Assembly (NCBI GenBank): GCA_025765595.1 | Contig: JAIVFH010000135.1 | Coordinates: forward strand, 1-64,000 | Length of the DNA: 64,000 nt | Direction of reading: 5' to 3' | DNA from: Obelidium mucronatum | Taxonomy: Eukaryota > Chytridiomycota > Chytridiomycetes > Chytridiales > Chytriomycetaceae | Shown: one piece after another, positions 1-12,552 of the stretch | Layout of the letters: each line of letters opens with the position of its first letter | Position numbering within the stretch: position 1 is the stretch's first letter | Notes under the pieces: generated by a model | Seen by the model: only the letters and a program-made list of their open reading frames with translations | The model's database searches: none | What the model was told of the DNA's origin: nothing | Translations under genes and position numbers: made by a program

Positions 1-9
1 AGTTGGTGT

Positions 10-174
10 TCATGCTGGGAGTGGCGACTTCTCCGCATCCAATGAACTTTTCCCAACCAGCATCTCCAATAACGCCGTTTGTATTGCTGTCCTGCGCAAG
101 TCATAGTACTGAGTTTTGGGGTGAAGATCTAATGAAGTCTGATCAACTGTTTTGGACGGCTTTAAAGGATTCAT
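10..174 (-). CDS. possible short or first-exon ORF at the left edge
   Basis: An ATG-initiated frame of 54 codons runs on the minus strand from 174 to a TGA at 10-12. Its composition is protein-like and it lies upstream of, and outside, the palmitoyltransferase gene on the same strand. It may be the first exon of a gene continuing left of the window, or a chance frame. I do not recognise it, and no splice donor is obvious before the stop. Confidence 0.25.
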   Translation of the reverse strand: MNPLKPSKTVDQTSLDLHPKTQYYDLRRTAIQTALLEMLVGKSSLDAEKSPLPA

Positions 175-361
175 TTGGGTGGGCACATGACATCTCGTGA
201 CCTGTCACGTGTATCCAAGTCCACCCCTTCACTGCCGCTTTCTTTCTGGTTTCTTCCACCACGAACCAAGCATTTTGATGGCAACAATGATCGCTTCGAG
301 GCTCATAATTTCTTTGGGCATCTTTCTAAACTCTATTCTCTATCAGTAGAAACAAAAACTC

Positions 362-1996
362 TCAAGTCTGTCTTGGCTCCACGCCACTCCCTACACCAAC
401 CCCACTTTGCAATAAACTTCTACGCCAGCTGGTTGTTGTAACAGCGGTAGGTCCAGATACAACAGGAGATGTTCTGACAAGTTGACGCAACTGTGTCTCA
501 AATCGGTGGAACGGATCATAACTCGATTCTGCAGGACGACACAGAACCCACAATAGATTTTGTTTCCAACCGCCTTGATCAAATGGATTCCCACGAGAAC
601 GCCTCCTCCTGTGCGGTCGTCCCTCATTTTCTGTGTTCCGAAAGTCGTATTCTTCACCTTGATACTTTCTCCGAATCTATTTGAACCGAACGTAAGAAAA
701 AGACTTGTAAAACAAGTAAACTAGCACTTACATCTTCATGCGTCGTTACATTTGCAGCTGAAATCATGACATGATACACAACCATGCCTCCCAACGCTAA
801 CGCAAACATTCCTGTCATGACAATCAGAATCGGTAAAACGGGATTCAATTCCAAAGCCGCCACTGTTGCTGACGCTTCGGCTACACTTCCACTGCGAGTT
901 AATTCTTGGGAAACAAGAACAAGTTCAATGACACTGGATATGCAAACGAATGCGGAAAGAAGCGATGTTGTAAGAATAAAGTTGATGAAGTGGCGGTAGT
1001 TGTGTTTCCCAATGCAAGTTCCTGTCCATGGGCAATGATGGTCTGATAATGTATGCGTTTTTTGTTAATATGAAGAAAAGCATCGTTGGCCAAGAGGGAG
1101 AGTACATACCGTGATTCTCTACACATCGATTACAAGCCCTGCAATGCGAAGATCTGGGAGGTCTCCAAATTTGGCACGTATAGCAGTATTTAATTTGTAC
1201 GGGGATATCTTTGACATATACGGTGATTGAGTCCTGGTAGATTGGTCGCGTTACTGGTTCACTGGATTCAACGTTGATGAATGGATAGTTGGATGGTAAA
1301 TCAGAAGCCGTATTTTCATTCATATTATCTTGCATTCCGCTTTTTGATGTGGCTGTAGCAGAGGTCGTGGGTTGATTCATAGCTGATGACTCCGGCAACA
1401 CTTCAATCTAAAATCACAAACGCACGCATAGGTAATTTCAGCATCGGGCCACAATGAATCATTATTGCACGTACGATAGTATTCACATCCTGCAGAGGCT
1501 GTTGAACCGATGTTTCGGTGGAAGTCGCCATGGGAACCAAATTCAGCGGAAGATAGCCAGGATCAGTAAGAGAAGTCTTGAACAAATGAACAAGCGACGC
1601 GAGCCAAAGCCAGGCAAACACAGGGACAAACGCAATAGATGTTCGGGAAACGAGTTGTGGCAATCTAGCAGGGCTCACAGGTCAACTAGGGGGTTGCTGC
1701 CTAATCAACTCAACTTACGCATAGACGGCAAACAACGAAGACAGGCCAGAGATGAGAACAATCGCCACTGCAAATACACCACAGTCTTTCCGCAGCAGGA
1801 ACCACTTTACACCACTGATGACTGAGTTTGCAGGGGATGAGGATTTGTTCCTAAGCGGAACCAGCGGCGGTGGGTCATTCGCTACAAGATGTTCGGTCGA
1901 CGAAGACGAGAGGTCGATTGTGCTGTGCAGTGGACCGATTTCGTGAGCGTGTGAGACATTTGAAACTAAGAAACAGTATTTTATGTGATTAATCAT
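362..1996 (-). CDS. DHHC-type protein S-palmitoyltransferase, ERF2-like
   Basis: Membrane enzyme that transfers palmitate to cysteines of client proteins, usually at ER or Golgi membranes. Five exons can be joined: 1996-1719, 1673-1475, 1407-1110, 1042 to about 735, and the last ending with a stop at 362. Exons 1-2 encode two N-terminal hydrophobic segments followed by the DPG motif (TDPGYLP). Exon 3 carries the Cys-rich domain ([25 protein letters not shown]). The intron at 1109-1043 splits the catalytic motif, and splicing restores [18 protein letters not shown]. Exon 4 has two more membrane segments and a TTHED motif (family TTxE). Exon 5 has [11 protein letters not shown], typical of ERF2 C-termini. 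The only in-frame ATG (1996) lies inside the last codons of CLF1, so the two genes overlap by 8 nt. A pyrimidine-rich AG just downstream could instead be an acceptor, so the start is uncertain. Confidence 0.9.
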
Positions 1997-4449
1997 CGTC
2001 AGAGTCGCTAGAATTTCGTTTGCGTTTGGAACTGCTTCCTCCATCTTCTTTTCCGCTTTCCTTGTCCTCTCCATCTTGATCCTCCTCCTCGTCATTGTCA
2101 TCATCAGATTCATCATCCGAATCCAACATACCCATCTTGAGCTTATCTTTCCAGGCATGTGCCATCTCAAACAACTTCAAGTTGGGTCGTTCAGTCTCAT
2201 CATCAGGGAACAAGTAGTCATTGTACTCTTCCCATACTCCACTCTCGGCCCCACTTCCGTCCTCCAACAACACCTTTCTTCGTTTCTTGACCTAAACGAG
2301 GAACTTTTCCTTCCACGCTTCTTAAGCCGTCTGCGTCTCCAAACTGATTTCTCAAATTCACGCCATGTTTCAACGAGGAAGGCACGGTCTGCTTTTTCGC
2401 CCTTCTTGCGTAATGTGTCGTAACCGCGAGTAAAGACTGCGACGGACTGCATCAAGACGATCGGATGGCTCTTCACCGTTCTCAAAGTTTCCATACTCAA
2501 ATCGGGCGTATGCTATCCACACCTTACAAAAAAAATTGGGGTTTGTTAGAGACATGATTAAAACTTCTGGCGGCTTAGTACCTTGACATGCTCTGATCGT
2601 TTTAAAAGCCTTTCATAAAGAGCTCTGGCTTTTTCGTACTCCTTCTTCCTCAACTTCTACGTCAATGTACGCCTTCCACAGAATCTCGGGCATCTCCAAC
2701 TCTTCTTGACCAATTGCAATTTCAAAAATACCGCGGCATCGATCCATATCTCCAACGCTTCGTTCTACATTGGCGAAACGGACCCAGGCAGCACTGTTTC
2801 CAGCGTTCCATGACAGGTATTTTTCGTAGAGCGTCCGTACCCGATCCACTTCCTGCAGCCGAAGTTCCAGATCAATGTATCCTCTAAAAAGACGGTCTTT
2901 GGGGCACATTCCGATGCTGGTTCCGAGAGCTTTTCGGAATCCCGGGATATCGTCTTGGCGAATTAGGAATTTCGCGTAATTGAGCCAGACTTTTGCAAAT
3001 GTGAATGTCTTGTGAGGGATGATATTGAGGCATTGAGTATAGATTTGCTTCGCCCGGTCAATGTCCTGTCAAAGTGGTGAGTCCAGCTGAATTCAAAGAT
3101 AAGAATGTTGGCGCAGAACATACCTTTGCAACCTTCTCTTCCCAGACGGCATAAAACAGCCATAAATAAATGTACCTCCTCCAAAACCGCTTTTCCTTAA
3201 TCAACGGAACTTCAGCAATGGCTCGTTCGTAGCAGTCGCGGATTTTTTCGTAGTCACCCGCGCTCTCCTCCAATCGAGTGTAATCAAACCAAACGTCATA
3301 ATCCTTGGAGTTTGCAGCAACTTCTTCTTCGTACTTGACTCGCCGTTTCGTGACAATGACATCCTCAATTCCTTCTCTCCCACCATGCTGTTTCTCAAAT
3401 TGAGAGTAAACGTTGTGCAAGTTTTCGGCTTTGCTTTTGGGCAGCTTCGAGAGAGCATATTTGTAAATGGCGCGGGCTCGCTCGAGTTCTTTGAGACGAG
3501 TTTCGAACTTTGCAAATGAAATGTACACGTTCTGGTCCACAAATTCTTCACCGAGAGTTTCAATGCACTTTTCGTAGATTTCGCGGGCAAAGTCTGCATA
3601 AGTTTTGTTCAGCAACATTCCCAAAAAGCCTCCCCGATTTAACGTCACTTCTACTTACCCGTTCTTCCAATGGATTCCTCAAACTTGGCCCATTTGAGCC
3701 AGTTTTTGGGTTGTGGGTGACATCCAATGAATCTCTGAAAAACAGCACGAGCTCTGGCATTTTCGGAATATCTCTTCTCCAGCTTGATATAAGCCAACCA
3801 TGCATCTTCAGAAGGCTCCCACGACATCCAACGTTCAAACACTTGTCGACAGCCGGCAACATTGTCAATTACTTCTTCCATATATGTGTACTTGTACCAG
3901 AACAGGTCAACACGAGGAAGAATAGCAACGGCACGATCAAAAATATTTCTGGCTGTATTTGATTTTTGTTTAGCAGTGGTGGTGGCAGTCGTAGTTGGGG
4001 GGATGTGAGGGAACTGCGGAAGACTACTGACCCATGTTGACGTTCTTGTGCTTCATTTCCATTTCAGCGTATTTGATCCATAGCGACTGGTTTCGATGCT
4101 CGACATCAAGCGAGCGCTCAAAGACGGAGCGGGCACTGTGGGCAGTGTTTAGTCCTGTGCTCAAGAGCAACAGCGCTCAGACCCACCGCTCGATCTCCTG
4201 CTGGCTCTCTTCCCACTGCGCATACTTGAGCCACGTGCCGATGTGGTTTCTGTTCTTTCTGATTGCGTCCTCGAAGCCCTTGCGCTTCTTCTGGCGGTAG
4301 TCGTTGAGCTCCTCCAAGTCGGCAATCTTCTGCTTCGGCGCCACGTGCGGCGTCTCGGAGCTGCGCTCTTGCGCCTCGCGGAGCAGCTGCTCGGCGGTGA
4401 TTTGGACGAGCGACGCGTTTTTGTTTTTGACTTTCGACGTGCGCTGCAT
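1989..4449 (-). CDS. CLF1: CLF1/crooked-neck pre-mRNA splicing factor (HAT repeats), with three frame breaks
   Basis: Scaffold of the Prp19-associated spliceosome complex, built of HAT (half-TPR) repeats. The N-terminus ([56 protein letters not shown]) and about a dozen HAT repeats follow the family in order. The tail has [32 protein letters not shown] and an acidic/Ser end. The start at 4449 is preferred over an upstream in-frame ATG (4491) because an A-rich leader precedes it and homology begins there. Short introns occur, for example 4186-4139 and one near 4036-3960. Between about 2300 and 2445 the frame changes three times by one extra base. Each segment matches the family without length gaps when read in shifted frame, and the original frame is restored, so these look like single-base insertions rather than introns. 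Confidence 0.9.
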
Positions 4450-4711
4450 TTTTGTTTTTACTTTGTTTCTTTTTAGGTAGTTGGAGTTCATGCATTCGCT
4501 GCTTCTTTCTCTTCCTGTTTATCTCGTGGAAGAGATTTGGGACGAGTCATCTTTGGTTCCCTTTTCCTTTGGGTGAGTTTCATCGTGGATTGGCCTTTGA
4601 AGTCATATCCGACTATTTCGGCTCTTGTTTCGAAGTGGTTGAAATAAACCTTCTGGAAGACATAAGAATACTCTTGGCACCACAGCAAATCGATTTCAAA
4701 TCGACGTTTAA

Positions 4712-6200
4712 ATGTCACTCTTTCGCCGCAAGACTCCAACGTCTTCTGAAGCGGCTCCAGCAGCCGCAAATAAGCCGGGAAGTGGCGTCAAGTTTGATGT
4801 TCCCGCTGTTCATTCTCCAATGAAAGCGAGGGACAGGCATGAGCAACACCGTACAACTACTCCGCTTGAGCTTCTGTTTGATCTCTGTATTGTTGTCGGT
4901 GTCAATTCGATTGCTGTTGCGTTTGCGGCTAGTTTGTCTCGCGGGGATAGCCTTGGTCATGTTGTGTTCAGTTATTTTGCAGGAACCTTTGGGCTATGGT
5001 ACAAATAGGTTGCTCCTTGTAACTGAACTAACCGGATCACCTTCAAACGTTTTCAATATCAGGTTTTCCTGGCTTGCTTACGTCTGGTTTGCATCTGGCT
5101 TCGGGACCGATGACGCCTTGTTTCGATTAGGAACTCTTGGTCAAATGGTTGGTGTCTTGGTGATTGCAAACGGAATCCCAAGCGTCTTCAACAGCAAATA
5201 CTATGCAACAAAAGACTTTACAGAAGTCGTTTATGGATTCATTATCGCCAGAGTGTTTTATGTTGTCTTGTTTCGCTTACGGGCTGCATACCAAGACCCA
5301 ACGCATCGGAAATCCAATTTGAAGCATGCCGCGTTTACGCTCCTCTTGCAAATCTTGTGGAGTGCAATCATGTATCTTCCACAGAGTACGGCTTGGACGA
5401 TTGCCGCACTCGCTGTTATGGGGAGTTTGGAGTTCCTCTTGCCTTTCTTGGCAGAAAGTGGAAACGAAAAACCCACGCCATTCCATCCTCATCACATTGC
5501 CGAGCGATATGCGTTGCTTACGATTATTATTTTTGGCGAAGGAATACTTGCCATCTCTATTGCCACAAAATTGGCCTTAAAAGGGGAAGGATTGAATACT
5601 GAGCTTATAAAGGTCGGCCTGGGAGGTCTCGTTATTCTCTTTGTCCTTTGGTGGATGTACTTTCTTGCACCCTTCGGCGCCCTTTTACATCACCGACCTC
5701 AAGCCAGCTTTATTTGGGGATACACCCACTTTTTCATTCATGCTTCTTTGGTTCTTGTCGCTTCTTCATTGGGTTTTGCCGCTGAAATTTCTGGACACTT
5801 TTCAAGCCCCCACGAACGACGCGCCTCTTCCTCCTCGGATACCGCCAGCACTGGCCCCGCGCAAAGTACGCTGGAATCTCAAGCCATGATATTAACTGCC
5901 GTCGGTATCTCCTTGTACCTCATTTCCTTGAACTTGCTCACGTCATTCCTCATGGGTTTCCGTTTGGGATACTTTTTGACAAAAGTCTTTGTTTCCGTGT
6001 CGTGTTTATTGATTGCTGTCTTTCTTACGGGACATGTTACGGTTGGGGAAACTTTGCTGGTTATGTGTGTCCCTGTCTTGATTCAGCTGGTTCTCACGTT
6101 GGTTGGATCTGGACAAAATGAGTTTACAGATGAGGCGGTTGTAAAGGATGACAGTGATTCTGTTCTTGGCGAAAGTGATGACTTTGTAGCGGCAGTTTGA
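4712..6200 (+). CDS. LtrA-family (low-temperature-requirement A) membrane protein
   Basis: Polytopic membrane protein of the LtrA family, first known from bacteria and also present in many fungi; its molecular function is unknown. Exon 1 (4712-4998) gives a basic cytosolic head, then TPLELLFDLCIVVGVNSIAVAFA, the signature start of the family. An intron at 4999-5062 (GTACAA..CAG) restores the Trp codon before FSWLAYVWF. Exon 2 adds about nine hydrophobic segments, the family motif HHIAERYALLTIIIFGEGILAIS near 5490-5560, and an acidic Asp/Ser tail. The frame is intact, ending in TGA at 6200. The upstream neighbour CLF1 is divergent, with about 260 bp between starts. Transporter activity is sometimes suggested for the family, but nothing here tests that. 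Confidence 0.85.
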
Positions 6201-6259
6201 ATGCTGGTGGGAAAAGTTCGTCGAATGGTTAGCTGCAACATGGACAGACGTTTTTATAT

Positions 6260-7565
6260 TCAATCTACAACAATTACACACATTTCAAATTGCTCCATCC
6301 ACTCATTCACTGCATCTGTGTTCAGCTTACATCCACCAAGATGCAATATTTGCAGATGCCGCAAAGAATATAAAACATTCGGGAAGCTTCCCTGGAATAG
6401 CGACGGATTATCCGTGAAATCCAGCTCCCGAAGTGTTGCAAGCTTTCCAAATGTTTTTGGTAAAGGACCGACAAGGGATACTCTCGCCAAATTCAAAAAC
6501 TGGAGCCGAATTAACTTGCAGATTCAAGAAGGTATTTTCCCAGAAATCTTGGTGTTGTCTGACAGATCCAACTTTCTCAGATTAACCAATTCAAAAACAG
6601 CTTTTGGGAAAGGACCGATAATTGACATCCTTGTAGCGAAAGATTTTGAAGATTCAGGAACGCAATAGCAAGGCTTGTCTGGAAGGTGCCATTTAGAAGT
6701 GACGGCGAATGAGAAAGGTTCAAGACTTGAAGTGTTGGTGTGGCTTCAACGAGAAGAGGCCCGCTGAAAGAAGTCTGACTCAAGTCGAGCTTACATATGC
6801 TAAAAGCTATTGCTGAAAGAAGCAGGTATAGTTCCAGAAAGCCCTGAATTGTCCGAAAGAGCCAGAACTTTGAGATTTACCAGACATCCAATTTCACTTG
6901 GAATTTCACCTTCCAGGCAGTTACTTGACAAATGCAGCTCCACCAATCCCACGAGTTTTCCAATACATGCTGGAATTGGCCCCGTGAACGCGTTATGGTG
7001 AAGGTCCAGTATCGTGATTTTTTCAAAATCGATTATTGATCTGGCAGCGTTCCCAAATTTGGGAATATCTCCAATAAACCCAGCGCCATTCACTGACACT
7101 TCTCTCTTTCCGTCCAACAGGTAAATTGGCATGGGCACATTTAGATGAAGCTCGTTTCCGTTGAAAATACCCGTGGATTCACTGACATTCCATTTAACTG
7201 TCGCGAAGCAGCAACTCCACCATCCAAACCGGTTAATACCCTCTCCCTTGTATATTTTTCTTCCACTCGCGTCCAACGTCCACCAAGTTGTAAAGTATGC
7301 GAGTTGGTAAGCTCTTGGAGCGCGCATGTAAAATATGTCTTGCTGAGATGGAGATCGCGAAATTGTTGTTTTCGAATGCCTTGGTTTCAATGTGTACATC
7401 AAGTTGGTTCGAGCAAAGCGATCAGCTCTCCATCAGCTTGTTGATCATCATGAGAAACCAAGAAGAAAGACGGCGAAGGCCAATTAGCTGCTTGAGTTGA
7501 ATGCGGTTGGCCCAATTCTCGGTTAGCTCAGGAGGAAGCGTCGTGATTGATGGCGTGCCCATCAT
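6260..7565 (-). pseudogene. F-box-like leucine-rich-repeat protein, frame broken several times
   Basis: The product would start MMGTPSITTLPPELTENW at 7565, an F-box-like opening, continue through RFARTNLMYTLKP and a Trp/Cys-rich segment (GWWSCC), and then enter plant-type LRRs (for example FTGPIPACIGKLVGLVELHL, LEGEIPSEIGCLVNLKVLAL and VGPLPKTFGKLATLREL) until a stop at 6260. Frame changes are needed near 7425, 6815 and 6625. In addition, a TGA interrupts an LRR near 6525 (KIPS, stop, ICKLIRLQFLNL) in otherwise continuous repeat sequence. One-base indels could be assembly errors, as elsewhere in the window, but the extra nonsense codon favours real decay. The LRRs resemble chytrid and plant receptor-type repeats; no kinase or transmembrane segment is visible. 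Confidence 0.7.
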
Positions 7566-7619
7566 CGGTAAATTATACTTTCGATAATGCTTCTTTCTGG
7601 TTGAATGAATAAATAGGCT

Positions 7620-10600
7620 TTATACATCTTTTAAATAATTCGTTTCAAACATTACATCCCTTTCAACCAACTCTCTCACACTTGCATACGACAAGACACG
7701 CTTTTGAAAACCTTCCAACTCCTTCCGCTTCTCTTTCGCAACAGCACCAGCCACAGGCAAAGATTTGCCTTTCAACAACTTGTGCAATAAATAGTGAATC
7801 CACAGGACATTTGTCTTTGGGTGAAATGCCATCCAATCCCCACGCGTTTCTTCGCGCATCATTCTGTAAATATCAAACTAAAAGAAAAGTTGGCAGAAGT
7901 TGATTTTTAGTTTGCGCAAGCTAATTGATGCTGTTATGTACCTGATAGTCTCCTTCCCCAGTGTAGAAGGACTCATCATCCATCCGGTTGAAAAACAACC
8001 GCTTTCCCCGATTGACAGCGCGACAGTGTGTAATCAATAATCGTGACTTTCACGCCTTCAAGAGGGACACGGATCCATCCAAGCTCTTCGCCGCAGTAGT
8101 ACTCTTTTGCTGCTGCAGCGTATTCGGGATTTGTCTGACATAATATATTACCCCAATGAAGATCGCGGTGTTCGAATTTGAGATCGCGTTCGGCAATGTA
8201 GAGGGAGAGGATTGTCTGTTGCAGAATCGAAGTGACCATTGCCCAGGTTTTGTTTGGCGCTGCAGATGACGCCGCTGTGGTTGAATTAAGCCCTCTTGAT
8301 TTATGAGAGGCGTGGAAGGCATCGGGCCTGTGCTGATGGGTCGGATTTTAAAGTGTTCAAGATCAGTACCTCCATTAGCAAGGACAATCACAACAAAAAG
8401 CTGCGATTTCGGAAAGAAATCTGGTATTGATATATAAATTTTAAAACAGTCGCAGCTGGGAGATATTCCTTACCAGGTCGATCGTTTTCAGAGTCTTTGG
8501 TTTCTGTCCAAGTGTCCCACGCTTCCAATAACTCGAAAGAATAGGTCCCTTTACAGATATGAAGGCTTAAAAAAACAAATTATGATTATTAAGCGAATGT
8601 TCAAGAAGAATAAACGGAGCTTACTTGACCAAAGGAACAAAACTGCTTCCAATGGTTATGTTCTTGTTGTTGACGACCTCTCTTGTGCAATTCTGATCTC
8701 GTTCAAAGTCACTCAAAGCTTTCGTAATCAAAACTTCTTGAGTCACTTCGTGGACAGTGATTTGTGGTGATCCATTGACGTGGAGTTTGTGTTTGGGGGC
8801 ACCAAACGGCATCACCTTGACTGCAAGTGGCCTTGCATCCTGTGTTTTCGTGGTAAACGAATAAACTTCTGAAAATGTAGCTTCGCCGAGCTTTTTGACA
8901 AGATTGCTGGGAAAAAAGGAATAACCGTTAACACTTATGTCATGTTGGGTAATGCATACACTCACTATTCGGATAATGCTTCACCAAACGTAACAGGCTT
9001 CTTTTGCCCACATATTTCGAGAAGTTCCGTTATGGTTGCCTAAGCAATGGATGGTTGAAAATACTTCATAAAGCAACAGTGGATGTTACTTACCTCTTCA
9101 TGAGTGGTTATACACTCCGCTTCATCCATCGTATTGGCACCACCAAAGGAGCGTCGAAATCTTTTATGCTGTTTTGGGCTAGTTTTTGCCTCTGGTAAAG
9201 GCCCAAGTTCATCGTTGTGTGGAGCTTCTTCTGCATTCTCTTCGATCACTCTTCCTGTAGCTGCACTTGTAAAGCCAGAGAAGTTATCCAATTCCGTGAG
9301 GATAGAATCTTCAGAATAAATGGATTCAGCAGCGGGTGCTATTGAATCATAAGCGTCAGGTTTTGCCTGAAGAAAGGATTCACGAGCTCCATCATGCTCT
9401 TCGCCATCCGATACATTCCGGATTTTTTCGGATTTTTCGCTGGGGCTGTTGGCGTTGTTTGAAACCTCAATTTCGGCAAAACTCCTGTCGCCACCATCGG
9501 GATGGTTATAGGTTGGAAGAATCAATGAGACGTCCGGTAAAACAGCAACGCCGTTACTCTCGGAGGTACTATTTCTATCTTTGATCAAAGAATTCTGGTG
9601 GCACGAAATGTCTGGCTCAAGATATTCTTCGATGAGAGATCGATATTCGGCTGTCTTTTCTGCGTAGGCGTTGGCGATGGATTGGACCAAGCCGTCTTCA
9701 AATCGCTTTCGGTTGGTTTCGGGGACAATGGAAAGTCTGCTCATGTCGTGCAATATTTCTGAAAGAGTGCTGTTTGTCATATACATTGATGTAATGCTAG
9801 CTGTGGGAGGTGTGACAGCAGATGGCGAAGAGTGATCCTTGTAGATATCGGCAAATCAATAGGGGATTCATGGAACACCTCTGTTTCTGTTGGGTTGGAA
9901 TCATTGACGTTTTCCTTGATTTGTGGTGGCATGATGATACAACTTTTCACAGGGGTTGAGGACATGACGGAAATGACAGAATCTCTCTCATTTATCTGCG
10001 ATAGTCCGTGTTAGAAGTCAATGGAAGCTATATATCAGGTTTACCTGGGAGAGAGAGGATGTTTCTGAAATGGACGAGTCTTCAATGACAATTGGAGTTT
10101 GAAATATTTTCGCTTTCTCTGTCCTTTTCGTGGACGGTCTACCGGTTTTCGCGGTTTTCGCACATTCTTTCCTGAAAGTCGCGTTTGATTCAACATTTTC
10201 CAACACGGGCAGCGGCTTATCTTCGAGTCTATCAATGAACGTCTTTTCTATTCCAACATTATTTGTTTTTCCTTTTTTCGCCCTCCTCGCTGACTTGAGC
10301 GCGTTTAAGGCCTGGCCCGTCTTTGATGTTGTCCGGGCAGTCATTAGCGACACTTTCCGGACATGACGCGATGGTTCCTCGGAGGATTTCGGAAAGAATA
10401 TTTTCGGTTTTTGATCGACCGAAGAAGACGAAGTCTGTTTTCTGGATTGTTTGAGGATGCTCGGTTTTGGTTTTGACGACTTGGAGTCAGACTCAGACTC
10501 GGACTCAGCCTCAGACTCAGACTTCGACACAGACTCCGAGTCGCTGCCCGACGTCAGCGCCGAAAGCCACAAATTGTTTGCTTTCGAATTCTCGTTTGTT

Positions 10601-10659
10601 TTCGGTGGCCGCCGTTTGTAAGTTGTTTTGACTGCGGCATGAGGAAGGTGGAGGGCCAT
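7620..10659 (-). CDS. haspin-type histone H3 Thr-3 kinase
   Basis: Mitotic atypical protein kinase that phosphorylates histone H3 at Thr3. The N-terminal half is low-complexity and basic (SDSES-rich, Lys/Arg clusters), then comes an acidic linker. The C-terminal half is the haspin domain: LLEICGQKKPVTFGEALSEY, the glycine loop LVKKLGEATFSEVYSF, VKVMPF, VHEVTQEVLITKAL, YSFELLEAWDTW, ANGGTDLEHFKI, ERDLKFEHRDLHWGNILC with catalytic HRD and Asn, IDYTLSR (DYT replaces DFG, as in haspins), FYTGEGDYQFDIYRMMR and FHPKTNVLWIHYL. Introns include 10044-9996 and short ones within the kinase domain. Frame breaks of one base are needed near 9845, 8345 and 8000, all between recognisable haspin blocks. The start at 10659 lies 120 bp from the divergent P450 start. 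Confidence 0.88.
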
Positions 10660-10779
10660 TAGGGATGACTTCGACTCGGATAAGATGGTGCGCTATTGAT
10701 TTAAAGGTGGTTAAAATGCGGTAATTGAGCTCTGGCAGACTGGCGCTACTGTTTGGCACCTGGTTTTTTTCAACACAAA

Positions 10780-12520
10780 ATGCTCTCTGCAATTATTACG
10801 ATATTGGCCTGTAGTGCAGCCCTCCTGCTTTATGGGATCTACTTGTTCTTGATCTATCCGATATACTTCCATCCACTGCGCTTGGTGCCAGGTCCAAGAG
10901 GCAATCCCCTCAGCATCCTTGGCAAATTCATGGAACTCAATAAGAGGGAACCGTTGGATCTCCAATTCGATTATTACCAAAAATACGGGACCATATTTCA
11001 ATATCTCGATCTTTTCAACTCATACCGAGTCTTTGTGCTCAGTCCAGCAGCTGTTAAGAGAGTACTTGTTACTCACTCGCAAATCTATCCAAAAGAGGCA
11101 TCGCGCACGAAATATATGAGGGAATTCTTGGGAACGGGCCTTGTAACTGCCTCAGATGAAGCTCACAAGAAACAGCGGAGCGTATTGAATCCCGTGTTCC
11201 GCGTTTCAAAAGTCCAAGCAATGATTCCCTTGTTTATCCAAAGCGCAAATGAGTTGAAATTAATGTGGTTGTCGAGAAGTCAATCAAGTGAAGCATCCGG
11301 AGGGGATGGATCGTTCCTTGTCAAGGATATAATGAAGGAAATGGGAAAACCAACTCTAGATGTGATTGGACGTGCTGGCTTCAATTTCAATTTTGACGCT
11401 TGCTTGGGAAAAATTGGAGTAGGCGATAATATGGGTGACGCGAATGCTCTGTTTGCGGCTTTCTCCACGGCTATGGCATCTTTCGGAATGTGGAACATGC
11501 TGATTCGATTGTACTTCCCGATATTGAGATACATTGTCCCGCATTTCATCAAAGCTAGAATTGAATACGAAAACGCATTGGTGACTATTCGGAGTGGATG
11601 TAAAGAGATTTTGGAAAGTCGCAAGAAAGAGTTGGCTGAGAATCCAAATCGTGACGAGGATGACGGGGAAGACTTATTATCGGCTATTTTACGCGCCAAT
11701 ATGCTTGAATCGGATGACAGCAAAAGGCTGACAGACGAGGAGGTCATGTCCCAAATAATGACGTTTATGGCTGCGGGGCAAGAAACGACAGCCACAGCTT
11801 TGACGTTAAGTTCAATGGCTCTTTTTGCTTTATCTTATGCCTTTTTATTTCTTTTTATCAGTTGGACGCTTTACTTTCTCACTCGTCACTTGGATGTACA
11901 AGAAAAGTTACGCTCCGAACTCAAGCTCCATATACCAAGTCCATCACAAGACCCAAGTTCGGAATACATTTCTTCATCATCGACTTACTTGGCTGCTGTT
12001 GTTCAGGAATCCCTTCGATTGATACCGCCCGCACCATGGCTGATTCGAGTCTCTGTTGAAGACGATGAATTGGATGGATTCTTTATTCCCAAGGGAACAA
12101 AAGTCCACGTGTCTCCTCACTTACTTCATCGAATGGAGGAGTATTGGGGAGTAGATGCACTCGAGTATAATCCAGAACGATGGCGTAAAACAAGCGCAGC
12201 CCCCTCGCAAAAGCAGTTTTGCGCGTTTTTCCCATTTTCCGCTGGACCCAGGTTCTTTTTTTAATACACATACAAAAGCATTGCCCTTTTATTTCTGACA
12301 TTAGTTTCTTCAAAGGAGCTGTATCGGATCACGTTTTGCTATTCTTGAGTTGAAAGCCATTTTGGCAGTTTTGGTTCGTGAATTTGAGTTCAGAAATGGG
12401 GAGGCAGGAGCTGTTACGCCGGCGAGTGTTCATTACGCAAAAACCCAAGGATCCCTTTTCTCTGCGCATTCAACGGGTCGCGGTGGTGTGATGTTGGTGA
12501 ATGATAAGAATCCCGAACTG
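10780..12520 (+). CDS. cytochrome P450 monooxygenase
   Basis: Haem-thiolate monooxygenase anchored in the ER. The N-terminus from 10780 is a hydrophobic anchor followed by the proline hinge LVPGPRGNP. Diagnostic motifs in order are the I-helix AGQETTATAL, the K-helix ESLRLIPPAPW (ExxR), the PERW motif YNPERW, and the haem loop FSAGPRSCIG with the Cys ligand. Two introns are clear. The first (about 11803-11865) would leave the frame open if retained, but splicing gives TALTWTLYFLTRHLDVQEKLR. The second, about 12252-12318, splits the haem loop between Pro-Arg and Ser-Cys. No stop codon occurs in this frame before 12797, so the frame runs into the CobS coding region. The end at about 12520 is judged from family length. 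Substrate unknown. Confidence 0.88.
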
Positions 12521-12552
12521 TTCATTGTTTTTTTTCTCGTGAAAAAACAAAC

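Noticed and set aside
2313..2366. A 53-nt intron in the CLF1 tail (GTTTGG..TAG)
   Set aside because: The donor type is used elsewhere, but the would-be intron reads [15 protein letters not shown] in a shifted frame and lines up, with equal length, with the conserved CLF1 C-terminus. Two single-base insertions explain it better.
4488..4769. Minus-strand frame upstream of CLF1, ending MTRPKSLPRDKQEEKEAANA
   Set aside because: It has only a TTG at its 5' end, overlaps the LtrA start, and its first ATG gives about 31 residues. It may be CLF1 leader sequence. I could not match it to any family.
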